A stretch of 64,000 bases of DNA, taken from the NCBI RefSeq assembly GCF_004358105.1, contig NZ_SMYL01000010.1:1-64000 (forward strand). The letters run 5' to 3'. Origin of the DNA: Sapientia aquatica (GTDB lineage: Bacteria; Pseudomonadota; Gammaproteobacteria; Burkholderiales; Burkholderiaceae_D). A program made the translations under genes and the position numbers. Positions 35,075-43,981 of the stretch are shown here, piece after piece (the stretch's first letter is position 1; every line of letters starts with the position of its first letter). The notes below the pieces were generated by a model. It did not search any database. It had not been told where the DNA came from and saw nothing but the letters and a program-made list of their open reading frames with translations.

Positions 35075-35833
35075 ATGACTAAACCTATCGTACTCATTCC
35101 TGCGTGCACCCGACAAATTGGGGCGCATCCTTATCATGTCGCGCAGATGAAATATGTTGACGCGGTGGTGCGCGGGGCGGATTGTGTGCCGCTGGTGTTG
35201 CCCGCCTTGGGTGACGAGATTGATTGGGAAACGGTGCTGCAGATTGCCGATGGCGTGATGTTGACCGGTTCGCCGTCCAATGTGCATCCGGATTTTTTTG
35301 GCCAGTCGGTGTTAGATCCGTCGTTGCCGCTTGACCCTGCACGCGATGCAACGACCTTGCCGTTGATTCGCATGGCGATTCAAAAAGGGATTCCGTTAAT
35401 TGCGGTTTGTCGCGGCACACAAGAAGTCAATGTAGCGCTAGGTGGAACCTTGCATCAAGCGGTGCATGAAGTCGAAGGTTTTATGGACCACCGCGAAGAT
35501 AAAACCGCGCCGATCGAAGTGCAATACGCGCCAGCCCACAGCATCAACATTATTCCCAATGGCCGCATCGCGCACATTTTGGAAGGTGTATCCGAGATGA
35601 TGGTGAATTCCGTCCACGGCCAAGGCATTGATAAATTGGCCGAGGGTCTGCAGGTGGAGGCGGTGGCGGACGATGGTTTGGTCGAGGCCTACAGCGTTGC
35701 AACGGCACCGGGCTTTACCTTGGCAATGCAATGGCATCCCGAATGGCAAATTACCTCCAACCCGCATTCGATGAAATTGTTTGGTGCCTTCGGTGCTGCA
35801 TGCCGTGACTACCAAGCAAGTCAGAACCGTTAA
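35075..35833 (+). CDS. puuD: Gamma-glutamyl-GABA hydrolase
   Basis: This 252-aa class I glutamine amidotransferase-like hydrolase has nucleophile C112 in IAVCRGTQEVNVALGG, and H221 and E223 in MQWHPEWQ complete the triad. Other family segments are GVMLTGSPSNVHP and VNSVHGQGID. It releases GABA and glutamate from gamma-glutamyl-GABA, the last step of the Puu pathway. Confidence 0.92.
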   Translation: MTKPIVLIPACTRQIGAHPYHVAQMKYVDAVVRGADCVPLVLPALGDEIDWETVLQIADGVMLTGSPSNVHPDFFGQSVLDPSLPLDPARDATTLPLIRMAIQKGIPLIAVCRGTQEVNVALGGTLHQAVHEVEGFMDHREDKTAPIEVQYAPAHSINIIPNGRIAHILEGVSEMMVNSVHGQGIDKLAEGLQVEAVADDGLVEAYSVATAPGFTLAMQWHPEWQITSNPHSMKLFGAFGAACRDYQASQNR

Positions 35834-35894
35834 ACAAATCAGGGCACGCCCGACTAAATAGGCGGGCGGCACAACACACTTTTACTGGTGATAC

Positions 35895-36854
35895 ATGGAT
35901 GAAAATATCAAAGGCGATGGCGCCATTCGTCGCAAATCCTTATACGGCTCAACAATAGAAAACACCTACGCTGGTGTCGCCAGTTTTATGCGCCGCAATT
36001 ACACCCGTGATTTGACCGGCGTCGATGTGGCGGTCTCTGGAATCCCGCTCGATTTAGCCACCACTTTCCGTTCTGGCGCGCGCCAAGGCCCAGCGGCTGT
36101 GCGTGCTGCGAGCGTGCAATTGGCCGAACTGTCGCCCTATCCGTGGGGCTTTAATCCATTCGACGAGTTGGCCGTGATTGATTACGGTGATTGCTGGTTC
36201 GACGCGCACAATCCGCTCACTATTCCTCAATCGATTATTGAGCACGCACGTACGATTCTGGCAAGCGGCGCGAAGATGCTCACCTTTGGTGGCGATCATT
36301 ACGTGACCTATCCGCTGCTTAAAGCCCATGTTGAAAAATTTGGTAAGCCCTTATCCCTAATCCACTTCGACGCGCATTGCGACACGTGGGAAGACGATCA
36401 GCCCGATTCGCTCAATCACGGCACGATGTTTTATAAAGCGATCAAAGAAGGCTTAATCGATCCCGCAACGTCGGTTCAAGTTGGTATCCGCACGTGGAAC
36501 GATGATTTTATGGGCATGAATATTGTGGATGCCGCGTGGGTGCACACGCATGGCGCGCAAGCTACCTTGGACAAAATTCTATCGATTGTTGGCAAAAATC
36601 CCACCTATTTAACCTTTGACATCGATTGCCTCGACCCCGCCTTCGCACCGGGCACCGGTACGCCGGTGCCGGGCGGACTCAGTTCAGCGCAAGCGTTGCA
36701 TATTATCCGTGGCATGGGGCCCGTTAATTTGGTTGGCATGGATGTGGTGGAAGTCTCGCCGCCATTCGATCAGAGCGAAATTACCGCGCTAGCAGCCGCC
36801 CATATCGCAGCCGATTTATTGTGTGTGTTACGCAATCAAAAGCTGGGTTTGTGA
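35895..36854 (+). CDS. speB: Agmatinase (ureohydrolase family)
   Basis: The product has 319 aa. The binuclear manganese motifs are present: GGDHYVTYP, HFDAHCDTW and DIDCLDPAFAPGTGTPVPGG. GVDVAVSGIPLDLATTFRSGARQGP at the start is typical of SpeB. It would make putrescine plus urea from agmatine, feeding the catabolic genes around it. Guanidinobutyrase or another ureohydrolase specificity cannot be excluded. A strong terminator follows. Confidence 0.88.
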   Translation: MDENIKGDGAIRRKSLYGSTIENTYAGVASFMRRNYTRDLTGVDVAVSGIPLDLATTFRSGARQGPAAVRAASVQLAELSPYPWGFNPFDELAVIDYGDCWFDAHNPLTIPQSIIEHARTILASGAKMLTFGGDHYVTYPLLKAHVEKFGKPLSLIHFDAHCDTWEDDQPDSLNHGTMFYKAIKEGLIDPATSVQVGIRTWNDDFMGMNIVDAAWVHTHGAQATLDKILSIVGKNPTYLTFDIDCLDPAFAPGTGTPVPGGLSSAQALHIIRGMGPVNLVGMDVVEVSPPFDQSEITALAAAHIAADLLCVLRNQKLGL

Positions 36855-36862
36855 TCTCAATG

Positions 36863-36893
36863 AAAAAATAAGCGAGCAATCGCTTATTTTTTT
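36863..36893 (+). terminator. Rho-independent terminator after speB
   Basis: AAAAAATAAGCGA-GCAA-TCGCTTATTTTTTT is a clean stem with a T run. It isolates puuA, which then needs its own promoter. Confidence 0.88.
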
Positions 36894-37062
36894 GCCCTAA
36901 ATTTGCGCCAGCAACCTTCATACTTTCCACAAAATACAACTGAACATGCCTAAACAGACATTTTCGGGAGTGGACTGCGCCCATAAAATCATTCATCAAA
37001 GTAACTTTTAGTGCGCGCACTAATTACAAAGCCAAACAACGTCATCGGGCAAGTCCGCCTAA

Positions 37063-37074
37063 TTGAGCGCTCAA
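37063..37074. promoter_or_regulatory. TTGAGCGCTCAA palindrome upstream of puuA
   Basis: This perfect 12-bp palindrome ends 19 nt before the puuA start codon. The same 12 bases occur at the matching position before gabT (54918-54929). I saw no other copy in the window. It is a candidate site for a shared polyamine/GABA regulator, or a hairpin just upstream of the ribosome-binding site. Confidence 0.55.
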
Positions 37075-37093
37075 TGGCACAAAGGAGATTCGT

Positions 37094-38455
37094 TTGAGTA
37101 CCAAATTCAGCACCACCTATCCAGGCAAAGAAGCGCTCACCGCGTTTTTTAATCAACACGGCATTAAGCAAGTGGAATGCTTGTTCGCCGACGTGTCGGG
37201 CTACCCGCGCGGTAAATTAATGCCTGCACACAGCTTTGCCGCGGCGGCTGAATTGCGGATTGCCGAAGCGATTAATATGCAAGCGATTACTGGCGAGTAT
37301 TCATACGATCCCGTGTTCCCCGATGCCGATCCAGATGTGCGTATGGTGCCGGATTACTCAACGATTAAATTGGTGCCATGGTCGTCAGTACCGCGTGCGA
37401 TGGCGATTCACGACTGCACTCAATTGAATGGCGATACCTGCGAATTCAATCCACGCGTTATTTTGAAACAAGTCGTCGAGCGTTATAAGGCCAAAGGCTT
37501 AACGCCGGTGGTTGCACCAGAAATCGAATTTTATTTAACCGCGGCCAACGTGGATCCCAACCAAGCCTTGGTCTCGCCCGTATCACGCGGTGGTCGCCCA
37601 GAAGTGGGTCAATCGGCCTACAGCTTAAACATGCTCAACGAACTCGCGCCATTCTGGGATGAATTCCGCGACGCCTTGGATATCTTGGGTGTGGTGTCTG
37701 ACACGTGGATTCACGAATCAGGTGAATCGCAATACGAAATCAATTTGATGCACGGCGACCCAGTCGACGTGGCCGATCAAGCGTTCTTGTTCAAATATGC
37801 CGCCAAAGAAATCGCGATCAAACACGGGATTAATGCCGTGTTCATGGCCAAGCCAATTAGCGGTCAAGCGGGTAGCTCGATGCACATCCATCAAAGTGTG
37901 GTCGATGCGGCGGGCAAAAATATTTTCAGCAACGCAGACGGAACTGAGAGCGCTTTATTCCGCCACTACATCGGCGGCTTGCAAGCGTATATCCCAGACA
38001 TGATGATGATTTATGCGCCATTCATTAACTCCTATCGCCGCTTTGTCGAAAATAGCCAAGCGCCCGTCAATCTGCAATGGGGTGTCGACAATCGCACAGC
38101 TGGCTTGCGTATTCCAATCAGCAGCCCAGCAGCGCGTCGGGTGGAAAATCGTATCGCTGGTGCGGATGCCAATCCGTATTTAGCGATCGCTGCCACGTTG
38201 GCCGCGGGCTTGGCGGGGCTGGAGGAAGGTTTAACACCGAGCGAACCTATCGTCGGCAACGGCTACGAGCACGGCCACGACTTAGCGCGCGGTTACCAAG
38301 CATCGCTGGCACAAATGACCAACAGCGCGTCGGCACGGCGCTTGCTTGGTGCTAACTTCGTACAAGGTTTTGTTTCCGTTAAAGAGTTGGAATACCAAAA
38401 CTTCTTGAACGAAATTTCGGCCTGGGAAAGACGATATTTGGCGCCACAAGCCTAA
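37094..38455 (+). CDS. puuA: Gamma-glutamylputrescine synthetase (glutamine synthetase family)
   Basis: TTG 37094, preceded by AAAGGAG, starts STKFSTTYPGKEAL; 453 aa. Family features: ECLFADVSGYPRGKLMP, VAPEIEFYLTAAN, HESGESQYEINLMHG, GSSMHIHQSV, and NRTAGLRIPISSP. This subfamily ligates glutamate to putrescine at the first step of the Puu pathway. It lies downstream of a terminator and the TTGAGCGCTCAA palindrome, so it appears to be separately transcribed. Confidence 0.88.
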   Translation: MSTKFSTTYPGKEALTAFFNQHGIKQVECLFADVSGYPRGKLMPAHSFAAAAELRIAEAINMQAITGEYSYDPVFPDADPDVRMVPDYSTIKLVPWSSVPRAMAIHDCTQLNGDTCEFNPRVILKQVVERYKAKGLTPVVAPEIEFYLTAANVDPNQALVSPVSRGGRPEVGQSAYSLNMLNELAPFWDEFRDALDILGVVSDTWIHESGESQYEINLMHGDPVDVADQAFLFKYAAKEIAIKHGINAVFMAKPISGQAGSSMHIHQSVVDAAGKNIFSNADGTESALFRHYIGGLQAYIPDMMMIYAPFINSYRRFVENSQAPVNLQWGVDNRTAGLRIPISSPAARRVENRIAGADANPYLAIAATLAAGLAGLEEGLTPSEPIVGNGYEHGHDLARGYQASLAQMTNSASARRLLGANFVQGFVSVKELEYQNFLNEISAWERRYLAPQA

Positions 38456-38517
38456 CATCACACCCACCGGTTTCACGTATTTTCAAAGAATCGAATAACG
38501 ATCAAAGGGAAGATAAA

Positions 38518-40296
38518 ATGCGGACACCCATGCAAGCAGCAGTGCTTTTTGCTCTGAGCAGTATGACGTTGGTGGGCGGCTTGATTGCGCCCCCAGCGCG
38601 TGCAGTTGAAACAGCCAGCCTAGTTTTTATGGATGGCAATGTGTTGACCATGGACGACAAGCGCACGGTCGCGCACGCCGTGGCCATCAGCGGGAATTCG
38701 ATTGTTGCGGTGGGTAGCAATCAGGACGTGCAGCCGTATATTGGCACCGGCACCAAAGTAGTGCATTTGTATGGCAAAACGCTCATGCCGGGCTTTATCG
38801 ATGCTCATATTCATCCCATTCAAGGTGCAGAAAACTTAGGCAAATGCTCGGCTGACGACGTCGCCCAGCCCATCACTGCGATTGCCACCAAAGTAATCAA
38901 AGAATGCCTATCCAAGGAAAAAAATCCATCACCGTCCGCGTGGATTGAAGTCATCAACGTCAATCCAAGTAACTTCGTCGCCTCTACTGCCGACCTCGAT
39001 AAGATTAGCGCCAAACGTCCTGTCGTTTTGTTCGGCACCGATGGGCACACCGCTTGGATTAATAGCGTCGCGTTGAAATTGAGCAAAATTAATGATGCCA
39101 CTCCGAATCCAAGCGGCGGACAAATTGAGCGGGATGCGCAAGGTCACGCAACCGGCTTCTTAAAAGACGATGCGCAAGAGTTCGTCACAGCAGTCATGCC
39201 AAAACTGCCATTAGCGCAACGCATCGCTTTGTCGATTAAAGCACTCGATTTAATTCGCTCTAAAGGCATTACGTCGGTGCAAGATGCATGGACTGGCGCG
39301 CCAGAAATGGAAGTTTATGAGGCGCTAGAAAAATCCAACCAATTACGCATGCGGGTTCGCGCCACATTGCGTTCCAGCATTATCGACGACGAAGCAGAAT
39401 ACCAACGTTTAGCCGCCATTCGCGCACACTTTGAAGGACATCCGCTCATCCGTGCGGATGCAGTGAAAATTTTCTCTGATGGCGTCATTGAATACCCAAC
39501 CCAAACCGCCGCCATGATCGCGCCGTATTTAGACGGCAAAGGCAACCCAACAACCAATTATGGTGGACGTTATTTTAAAACCGAGACCTTAAATAACTAC
39601 GTCACGCGATTAGACAAAGACGGTTTCACCGTGCATGTGCATTCGATCGGTGACTACACAACCCACGCCGCGCTCGACGCATTCCAACTCGCCAAAGACA
39701 ACAACGGCGCAAACGATAATCGGCATCAAATCACCCATTTACAGGTGATCGATCCGAGCGACTACCCGCGTTTCGCTGCGTTGAATGTGTACGCCGACAT
39801 GCAGTTGTATTGGGCCAATCCAGAAGAATATTCGATCGAAGCGGTACAACCCTATATCGCACCAGAATTATTCAATCACATGTATCCAGCCGGTAGCCTT
39901 AAAAAAGCGGGCGCAACCATTGCAGGCGCGAGCGACTGGCCAGTCGATGCAGCTCCCGGCAATCCCATGCCGAACACACCGCTGTCAGCGATTCAAGCGG
40001 CAGTAACGCGCCAAAATACCAATCACGATTCTAAATATTTTGGTCAAGTATTAAATCCCGACGAGCGCGTCGATCTTGATACGATGCTCGCCGCCTACAC
40101 GATCAACGCGGCCAAAGCGCTCAAGCAAGAAAAAACGACTGGCTCCATTGAGGTAGGCAAACGAGCCGATTTAGTCGTGCTAGGACGCAATCCGCTGACG
40201 ACAGCACCAGACAAATTAGCTGAAATTCCCGTTCAAACCACGGTATTTGACGGCGCGATTTTGTATCAATTTAATGCGGGTGCTGTGGCACATTAA
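38518..40296 (+). CDS. Exported amidohydrolase (YtcJ-like)
   Basis: This 592-aa protein has a signal peptide (AAVLFALSSMTLVGGLIAPPARA), so it is probably periplasmic. The amidohydrolase_3 fold has the metal motif GFIDAHIHP, HVHSIGDYTTHAALDAF and ASDWPVDAAPGNPM. The C-terminal part (LAAYTINAAKALKQEKTTGSIEVGKRADLVVLGR) is the standard composite-domain end. The substrate is unknown; the position after puuA suggests an amide or N-acylated polyamine, but this is only context. Confidence 0.8.
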   Translation: MRTPMQAAVLFALSSMTLVGGLIAPPARAVETASLVFMDGNVLTMDDKRTVAHAVAISGNSIVAVGSNQDVQPYIGTGTKVVHLYGKTLMPGFIDAHIHPIQGAENLGKCSADDVAQPITAIATKVIKECLSKEKNPSPSAWIEVINVNPSNFVASTADLDKISAKRPVVLFGTDGHTAWINSVALKLSKINDATPNPSGGQIERDAQGHATGFLKDDAQEFVTAVMPKLPLAQRIALSIKALDLIRSKGITSVQDAWTGAPEMEVYEALEKSNQLRMRVRATLRSSIIDDEAEYQRLAAIRAHFEGHPLIRADAVKIFSDGVIEYPTQTAAMIAPYLDGKGNPTTNYGGRYFKTETLNNYVTRLDKDGFTVHVHSIGDYTTHAALDAFQLAKDNNGANDNRHQITHLQVIDPSDYPRFAALNVYADMQLYWANPEEYSIEAVQPYIAPELFNHMYPAGSLKKAGATIAGASDWPVDAAPGNPMPNTPLSAIQAAVTRQNTNHDSKYFGQVLNPDERVDLDTMLAAYTINAAKALKQEKTTGSIEVGKRADLVVLGRNPLTTAPDKLAEIPVQTTVFDGAILYQFNAGAVAH

Positions 40297-40323
40297 TGCT
40301 GCAATAAGGTAGAAAGATGAAAG

Positions 40324-40353
40324 GCACTCGGTGTAGATCGAGTGCTTTTTTTT
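40324..40353 (+). terminator. Rho-independent terminator after the amidohydrolase
   Basis: GGCACTCG-GTGTAGAT-CGAGTGC followed by eight T. It ends the plus-strand polyamine cluster before the minus-strand LysR gene. Confidence 0.88.
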
Positions 40354-40421
40354 CGCTAAAATCCATTAAAGAAAGTAGTGAGCGATAGCTCGCAGTCCAA
40401 GTTCAGCACGGCAAGCTGAGA

Positions 40422-41378
40422 TTAGTTCAGCGTCGGCCGTCCATGCGCCTCTAGCAAGCAATTCCAAAATGCCTGGCTCACACGCGATGGCTGCGGCGAA
40501 CGGCGCATCATGCCCACAAAATTACATTTGTAATTAAATTGATCGGGCTTTACCACCTTCATTTGCCCACGCTGTACAAACGTTTCTGCGTAGTGATCGG
40601 GTAAGAAACCTAAATAATGGCCCGATAAAATCAGCGTCGCAATCGCCTCTTGATCAAAGCCAGTTGCTTTGCGTGATAAACGCATTTGATGGCTGATCTC
40701 CATGTTGTGCGAATGGTAGCCAAGGCAGGCAAAATTATGAGTGGAAATATCGCCCCAATCTAAATTGTCTTGTGACGCATTAAACAGAGGATGTTTGGTT
40801 CCGCAATACATCAACATGGTCTCTTCAAACAAGCTGGCGTAGCTTAAACTGTCCGAGCTACGATGATCGGGAATAATCCCAATCTGGAATTGCCCATCCA
40901 ATACACCACGTTCAATCGGATTGCTGCACGCCACGTGCATATTCAACGACACTTCGGGAGCGCGTTCAGAAAATAGCGCAATGGCTTCGTAAATTTTGGC
41001 CGCTGGGTTACTCGCGGTTTTATCGTGTACCGCGACCGTTAATTGACCACCCATACGCCGATGAATATCGTCCACGCTGCTGCGAAATTGGTCGGTTGAA
41101 CTGAGTAGGCGCAGAGTTTCCTGATAAATCTGCTCGCCTTCAACCGTCATCGAAAATCCGCCCCGGCCACGTCGACATAATGTCAAACCTAAACGAATTT
41201 CTAAATCTTTAATGTGACGGCTAATACTGGATGTACCGATATTTAATTCCAGTTCAGACGCGGCCATCCCGCCGCAATCCACCACACTTTTGAAAATCCT
41301 CAGTAAGCGAATGTCCATATCGCTTAGTTGTCCCATCATTGGTCTATTTTTTGGTTTCATAATTTCGCAATTAAACAT
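40422..41378 (-). CDS. LysR-family transcriptional regulator
   Basis: This frame of up to 318 aa may start later at MKPKN or MGQLSDMD. The winged-helix N-terminus (MDIRLLRIFKSVVDCGGMAASELELNIGTSSISRHIKDLEIRLGL, given here as the pattern region only) is at about residues 20-75, followed by CRRGRGGFSMTVEGEQIY. The effector-binding domain follows. It is divergent from the cupin gene with a palindrome between them, the usual layout for a LysR regulator and its target. It may control the neighbouring polyamine genes. Confidence 0.88.
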   Translation of the reverse strand: MFNCEIMKPKNRPMMGQLSDMDIRLLRIFKSVVDCGGMAASELELNIGTSSISRHIKDLEIRLGLTLCRRGRGGFSMTVEGEQIYQETLRLLSSTDQFRSSVDDIHRRMGGQLTVAVHDKTASNPAAKIYEAIALFSERAPEVSLNMHVACSNPIERGVLDGQFQIGIIPDHRSSDSLSYASLFEETMLMYCGTKHPLFNASQDNLDWGDISTHNFACLGYHSHNMEISHQMRLSRKATGFDQEAIATLILSGHYLGFLPDHYAETFVQRGQMKVVKPDQFNYKCNFVGMMRRSPQPSRVSQAFWNCLLEAHGRPTLN

Positions 41379-41445
41379 CGATAATTAGGTAATAATGAGA
41401 GTAACACCGATAGTTAAAATGCTCAATTGCAATATTTCTTTGTTG

Positions 41446-41459
41446 TTGTCCCGGGACAA
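41446..41459. promoter_or_regulatory. TTGTCCCGGGACAA palindrome between the LysR and cupin genes
   Basis: This perfect 14-bp palindrome sits 68 nt from the LysR start and 87 nt from the cupin start. It is a good candidate LysR operator. Flanking CAATTGCAAT and TTAATTGCAAC repeats (from about 41424 and 41476) could be accessory half-sites. Confidence 0.5.
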
Positions 41460-41545
41460 AATTCATAGATTTAATTATTTAATTGCAACATCGGCCAATG
41501 TCATTGTAGTAACTTGATCCGCCGCCACTTTTATTTAAAGGAAAA

Positions 41546-41911
41546 ATGATGTCCAAAGTCATCCTATTTACTCAGCAAATTACGCCCGCAGAGCAAGATT
41601 ACCCACGGCCAGAGAGAGCGCAAAAAGGCAACCCCCTGCGCACCACATGGAATCATTTCACCAACGACACCGGCGAAGTATTCTCTGGTGTTTGGGCGAG
41701 TGAAGTAGGAAGTTGGCGGATCGAATTTGGCCCACGCGAGGATGAATTCTTTTTCGTCACCGAAGGCCGCTGCCGTATTATCGATCAAGCTGGCAATGCC
41801 AGTGATGCCGGAGTAGGCGAGTCCTTAGTGATCCCCGCGAATTTTAGAGGAGTATTTGAAGTTCTTGAACCTATGAAAAAACACTACGTCATTGTTGAGC
41901 GTAAAGGTTAA
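41546..41911 (+). CDS. Cupin-domain protein (DUF861/EutQ-like)
   Basis: This 121-aa protein is one small beta-barrel: SGVWASEVGSWRIEFGPREDEFFFVTEGRCRI, then GVGESLVIPANFRGVFEVLE. ATG 41546 and ATG 41549 are both possible starts after AAAGGAAA. Cupins of this group are frequent next to puu genes, but their role there is not established. It is divergent from the LysR gene. Confidence 0.8.
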   Translation: MMSKVILFTQQITPAEQDYPRPERAQKGNPLRTTWNHFTNDTGEVFSGVWASEVGSWRIEFGPREDEFFFVTEGRCRIIDQAGNASDAGVGESLVIPANFRGVFEVLEPMKKHYVIVERKG

Positions 41912-42528
41912 GTTGCCTAGCGCGGACACCGAGGACTTGGTCTGCTAATACGCAACAAAATGTCATGCGGTTTAGATCTGCTGACCTCTTTGAATCGCTG
42001 TACAAAGTAATTTTTCTCATCAACTTTCTAAATTTTTGGGCCCCCAAGCTAGTCTCGCTTGGGTCCCAACTTGATTTGTCTGAAATCTCCCACCATCCAA
42101 TTTAAGCGAATTCCCGCTTATTACTCGCAAATATTGACTTACTGCTGGCTACTCTTAGTCTAGATAACCTGCTAATACGCCGCTACTGAACTGCAAAATT
42201 GTATTCATGCCATTGATTTAATAATCAATATTTCGTTGCATTAAAAACACTTGAATAATCAATTTAGATGTATAAAAACCACAGCCAAACCAGCGATTGA
42301 GTGAAGCTAAAAAATCATAATTCATCTATAAATTCAATAAGTTATGGTGTCGACTAGTCAAATTTTATAAGCGTAAAGAAAATTTTCTTAAAGTTAATAT
42401 TGTCTTTTTATGTATACCTTTAATTAATTTAATTGACTATTGCATTTATTTACACGAAAATCACCCGAAATTAAGGGACGCCTTAATTTGGTTGATTTTT
42501 TAATCACGCTTAATGTATGGAGAAAAAT
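41912..42528. other. AT-rich region upstream of the pilus operon
   Basis: About 615 nt with no supported gene. It contains a CCCAAGC-TAGTCTC-GCTTGGG hairpin at 42043-42063, which may end the cupin transcript, and a 12-bp direct repeat CTGCTAATACGC at 41942 and 42169. The last 200 nt are very AT-rich, as usual for regulated fimbrial promoters. A perfect stem-loop sits just before the first subunit gene. Confidence 0.45.
42468..42489 (+). promoter_or_regulatory. Perfect stem-loop in the leader of the first pilus subunit
   Basis: AAATTAAGG-GACG-CCTTAATTT is a 9-bp perfect stem with a 4-nt loop, 39 nt before the chosen ATG (42529). It could be an mRNA stabiliser, a leader structure or an operator. 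Confidence 0.5.
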
Positions 42529-43062
42529 ATGAAATACGCAGTACTTGTATTAGTTTGCGCGCCGTTATGTACTTTCGCGCAAAGTTCGAACACCATCACT
42601 TTTACTGGTGAAGTAGCACAGTCGACATGCAACGTAACGATCAATGGTTCTTCTGGTGCGTCAATTATTCGACTACCGTCCCAGGGTAAAAACGAATTTA
42701 CCAGCATCGGTACAACGGCTGGATGGACAAAATTTGATATGGCTTTGTCTGGTTGCACGACTTCAAATAGTAATTTCGCTACCAAATTCACACCAGGACA
42801 ACTGAGCGACGGCAAAAACATCAAGAATACTGCTTCATCGAACAATGTGCACTTGCAACTGACTTCCGTAAGTCCAACTGGAGATAAAGGGCAACCTATT
42901 ATATTTACATCCGGTACCAATACCGCGCTCGGTGGCGCATTAACAGGACCAGCGGCTAATAAATCTGGGGCTGTTAGCTACGGTGTCCAATACATTTCCG
43001 AGGGGCTCGCCTCAGCTGGCAAAGTGGCAGGTACCGCAACATACAGCTTTGTCTATAACTGA
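42529..43062 (+). CDS. Chaperone-usher pilus subunit 1
   Basis: The frame is open from ATG 42517, but that ATG sits in the ribosome-binding site (ATGGAG) of ATG 42529, which gives 177 aa. The signal peptide is KYAVLVLVCAPLCTFA. The mature protein has ITFTGEVAQSTCNVTINGSS and a second Cys in FDMALSGCTT, the disulfide of type 1 pilin-like subunits. The C-terminus GTATYSFVYN is the alternating pattern used for donor-strand exchange and chaperone binding. It is probably a major subunit. Confidence 0.85.
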   Translation: MKYAVLVLVCAPLCTFAQSSNTITFTGEVAQSTCNVTINGSSGASIIRLPSQGKNEFTSIGTTAGWTKFDMALSGCTTSNSNFATKFTPGQLSDGKNIKNTASSNNVHLQLTSVSPTGDKGQPIIFTSGTNTALGGALTGPAANKSGAVSYGVQYISEGLASAGKVAGTATYSFVYN

Positions 43063-43221
43063 TTTCGTAGGCAGAGCCTGCATATCGCGCCGATTCGCAT
43101 AATTCGATCCATCGCTACAAGCGATTTGCCACTGCAAATTTAAAGCGGGGATTGTACTTGCGCGAATTCAGTAAATTATTGACCAATTCCCGATCAAATC
43201 AAGCGTAGAAAAGGAAACTCC

Positions 43222-43737
43222 ATGAAATATTCAGCACTATTAATCGCATTGGCTCCAGCATTCGCCTTTGCGCAATCCGCATCGCCCATATTAAATTTTG
43301 AAGGCGAAATTACCAACCTGACTTGCAATGTTGCAGTCAACGGCAACACGTCAAGCCCACAAATCGCTTTGAATCCGGCTAAGGTGGCCGATTTGGCGAC
43401 GCCAGGCGCCACTGCCATCCCAACCCCTTTCACGATGACGTTGAGTGGTTGCGACAACTCAAGCACCGCCAATATTAAGTTGGTACCGACCGCAATCACT
43501 GCAAGTGGAAACTTAAAGAACTTGTTGACCACAGGTCAAGCCAATAACGTCAATATGCAGTTATACAACAACGGCGGTACTCTGGCGTTGACCAGCGCGG
43601 CAGGTGTCAATGTACCGGTAGTGATCGCTAATGGCACAGCCACTTCACAGTTTGGTGTTCGTTATGTTGCTGAAGGTGGCAGTGCGGGTGAAGGATTGGT
43701 TAAGTCGTCGGTACAGTACGCGATTTCTTACCAATAA
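43222..43737 (+). CDS. Chaperone-usher pilus subunit 2
   Basis: This 171-aa protein has signal peptide KYSALLIALAPAFAFA. It is paralogous to subunit 1: LNFEGEITNLTCNVAVNG, MTLSGCDNSS, and C-terminal SSVQYAISYQ. GGAAA precedes the ATG. Two similar subunits in a row suggest a major and a minor pilin. Confidence 0.85.
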   Translation: MKYSALLIALAPAFAFAQSASPILNFEGEITNLTCNVAVNGNTSSPQIALNPAKVADLATPGATAIPTPFTMTLSGCDNSSTANIKLVPTAITASGNLKNLLTTGQANNVNMQLYNNGGTLALTSAAGVNVPVVIANGTATSQFGVRYVAEGGSAGEGLVKSSVQYAISYQ

Positions 43738-43777
43738 TTTGAGGTAATTTAAGTGTTGTAAAAAGCTAGAACCTGCT

Positions 43778-43802
43778 CTGAGGGCGATTGCTTCGCTCTC
43801 AG
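43778..43802 (+). promoter_or_regulatory. Stem-loop after the pilin genes
   Basis: CTGAGGGCGA and TCGCTCTCAG form a 10-bp stem with one G-T pair, without a T run. It would partly terminate or protect the pilin mRNA, making subunits more abundant than chaperone and usher. Confidence 0.45.
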
Positions 43803-43981
43803 GGTCGGAGCAATCGATGAAGTCATCAAAGCACACACCAGCAACGAAATACGCAGCCGATAAATCACCAGCTTTAATTGCCCGTTTATAAAACTGCTGC
43901 CGCTGAGCTCATGAGCTGGCATCGGGTTGACGGCGATTTTCTAAACACAAAAATTACCCAGTTAAGTCATCAGGGGAGAAA

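Noticed and set aside
35438-35872. 144-aa minus-strand frame over puuD
   Set aside because: It is antisense to the catalytic region of PuuD and has no independent support.
41942-42180. 12-bp direct repeat CTGCTAATACGC as attachment-site scar
   Set aside because: The repeat is short, the interval holds no gene or mobile-element signal, and chance is adequate in AT-rich DNA.
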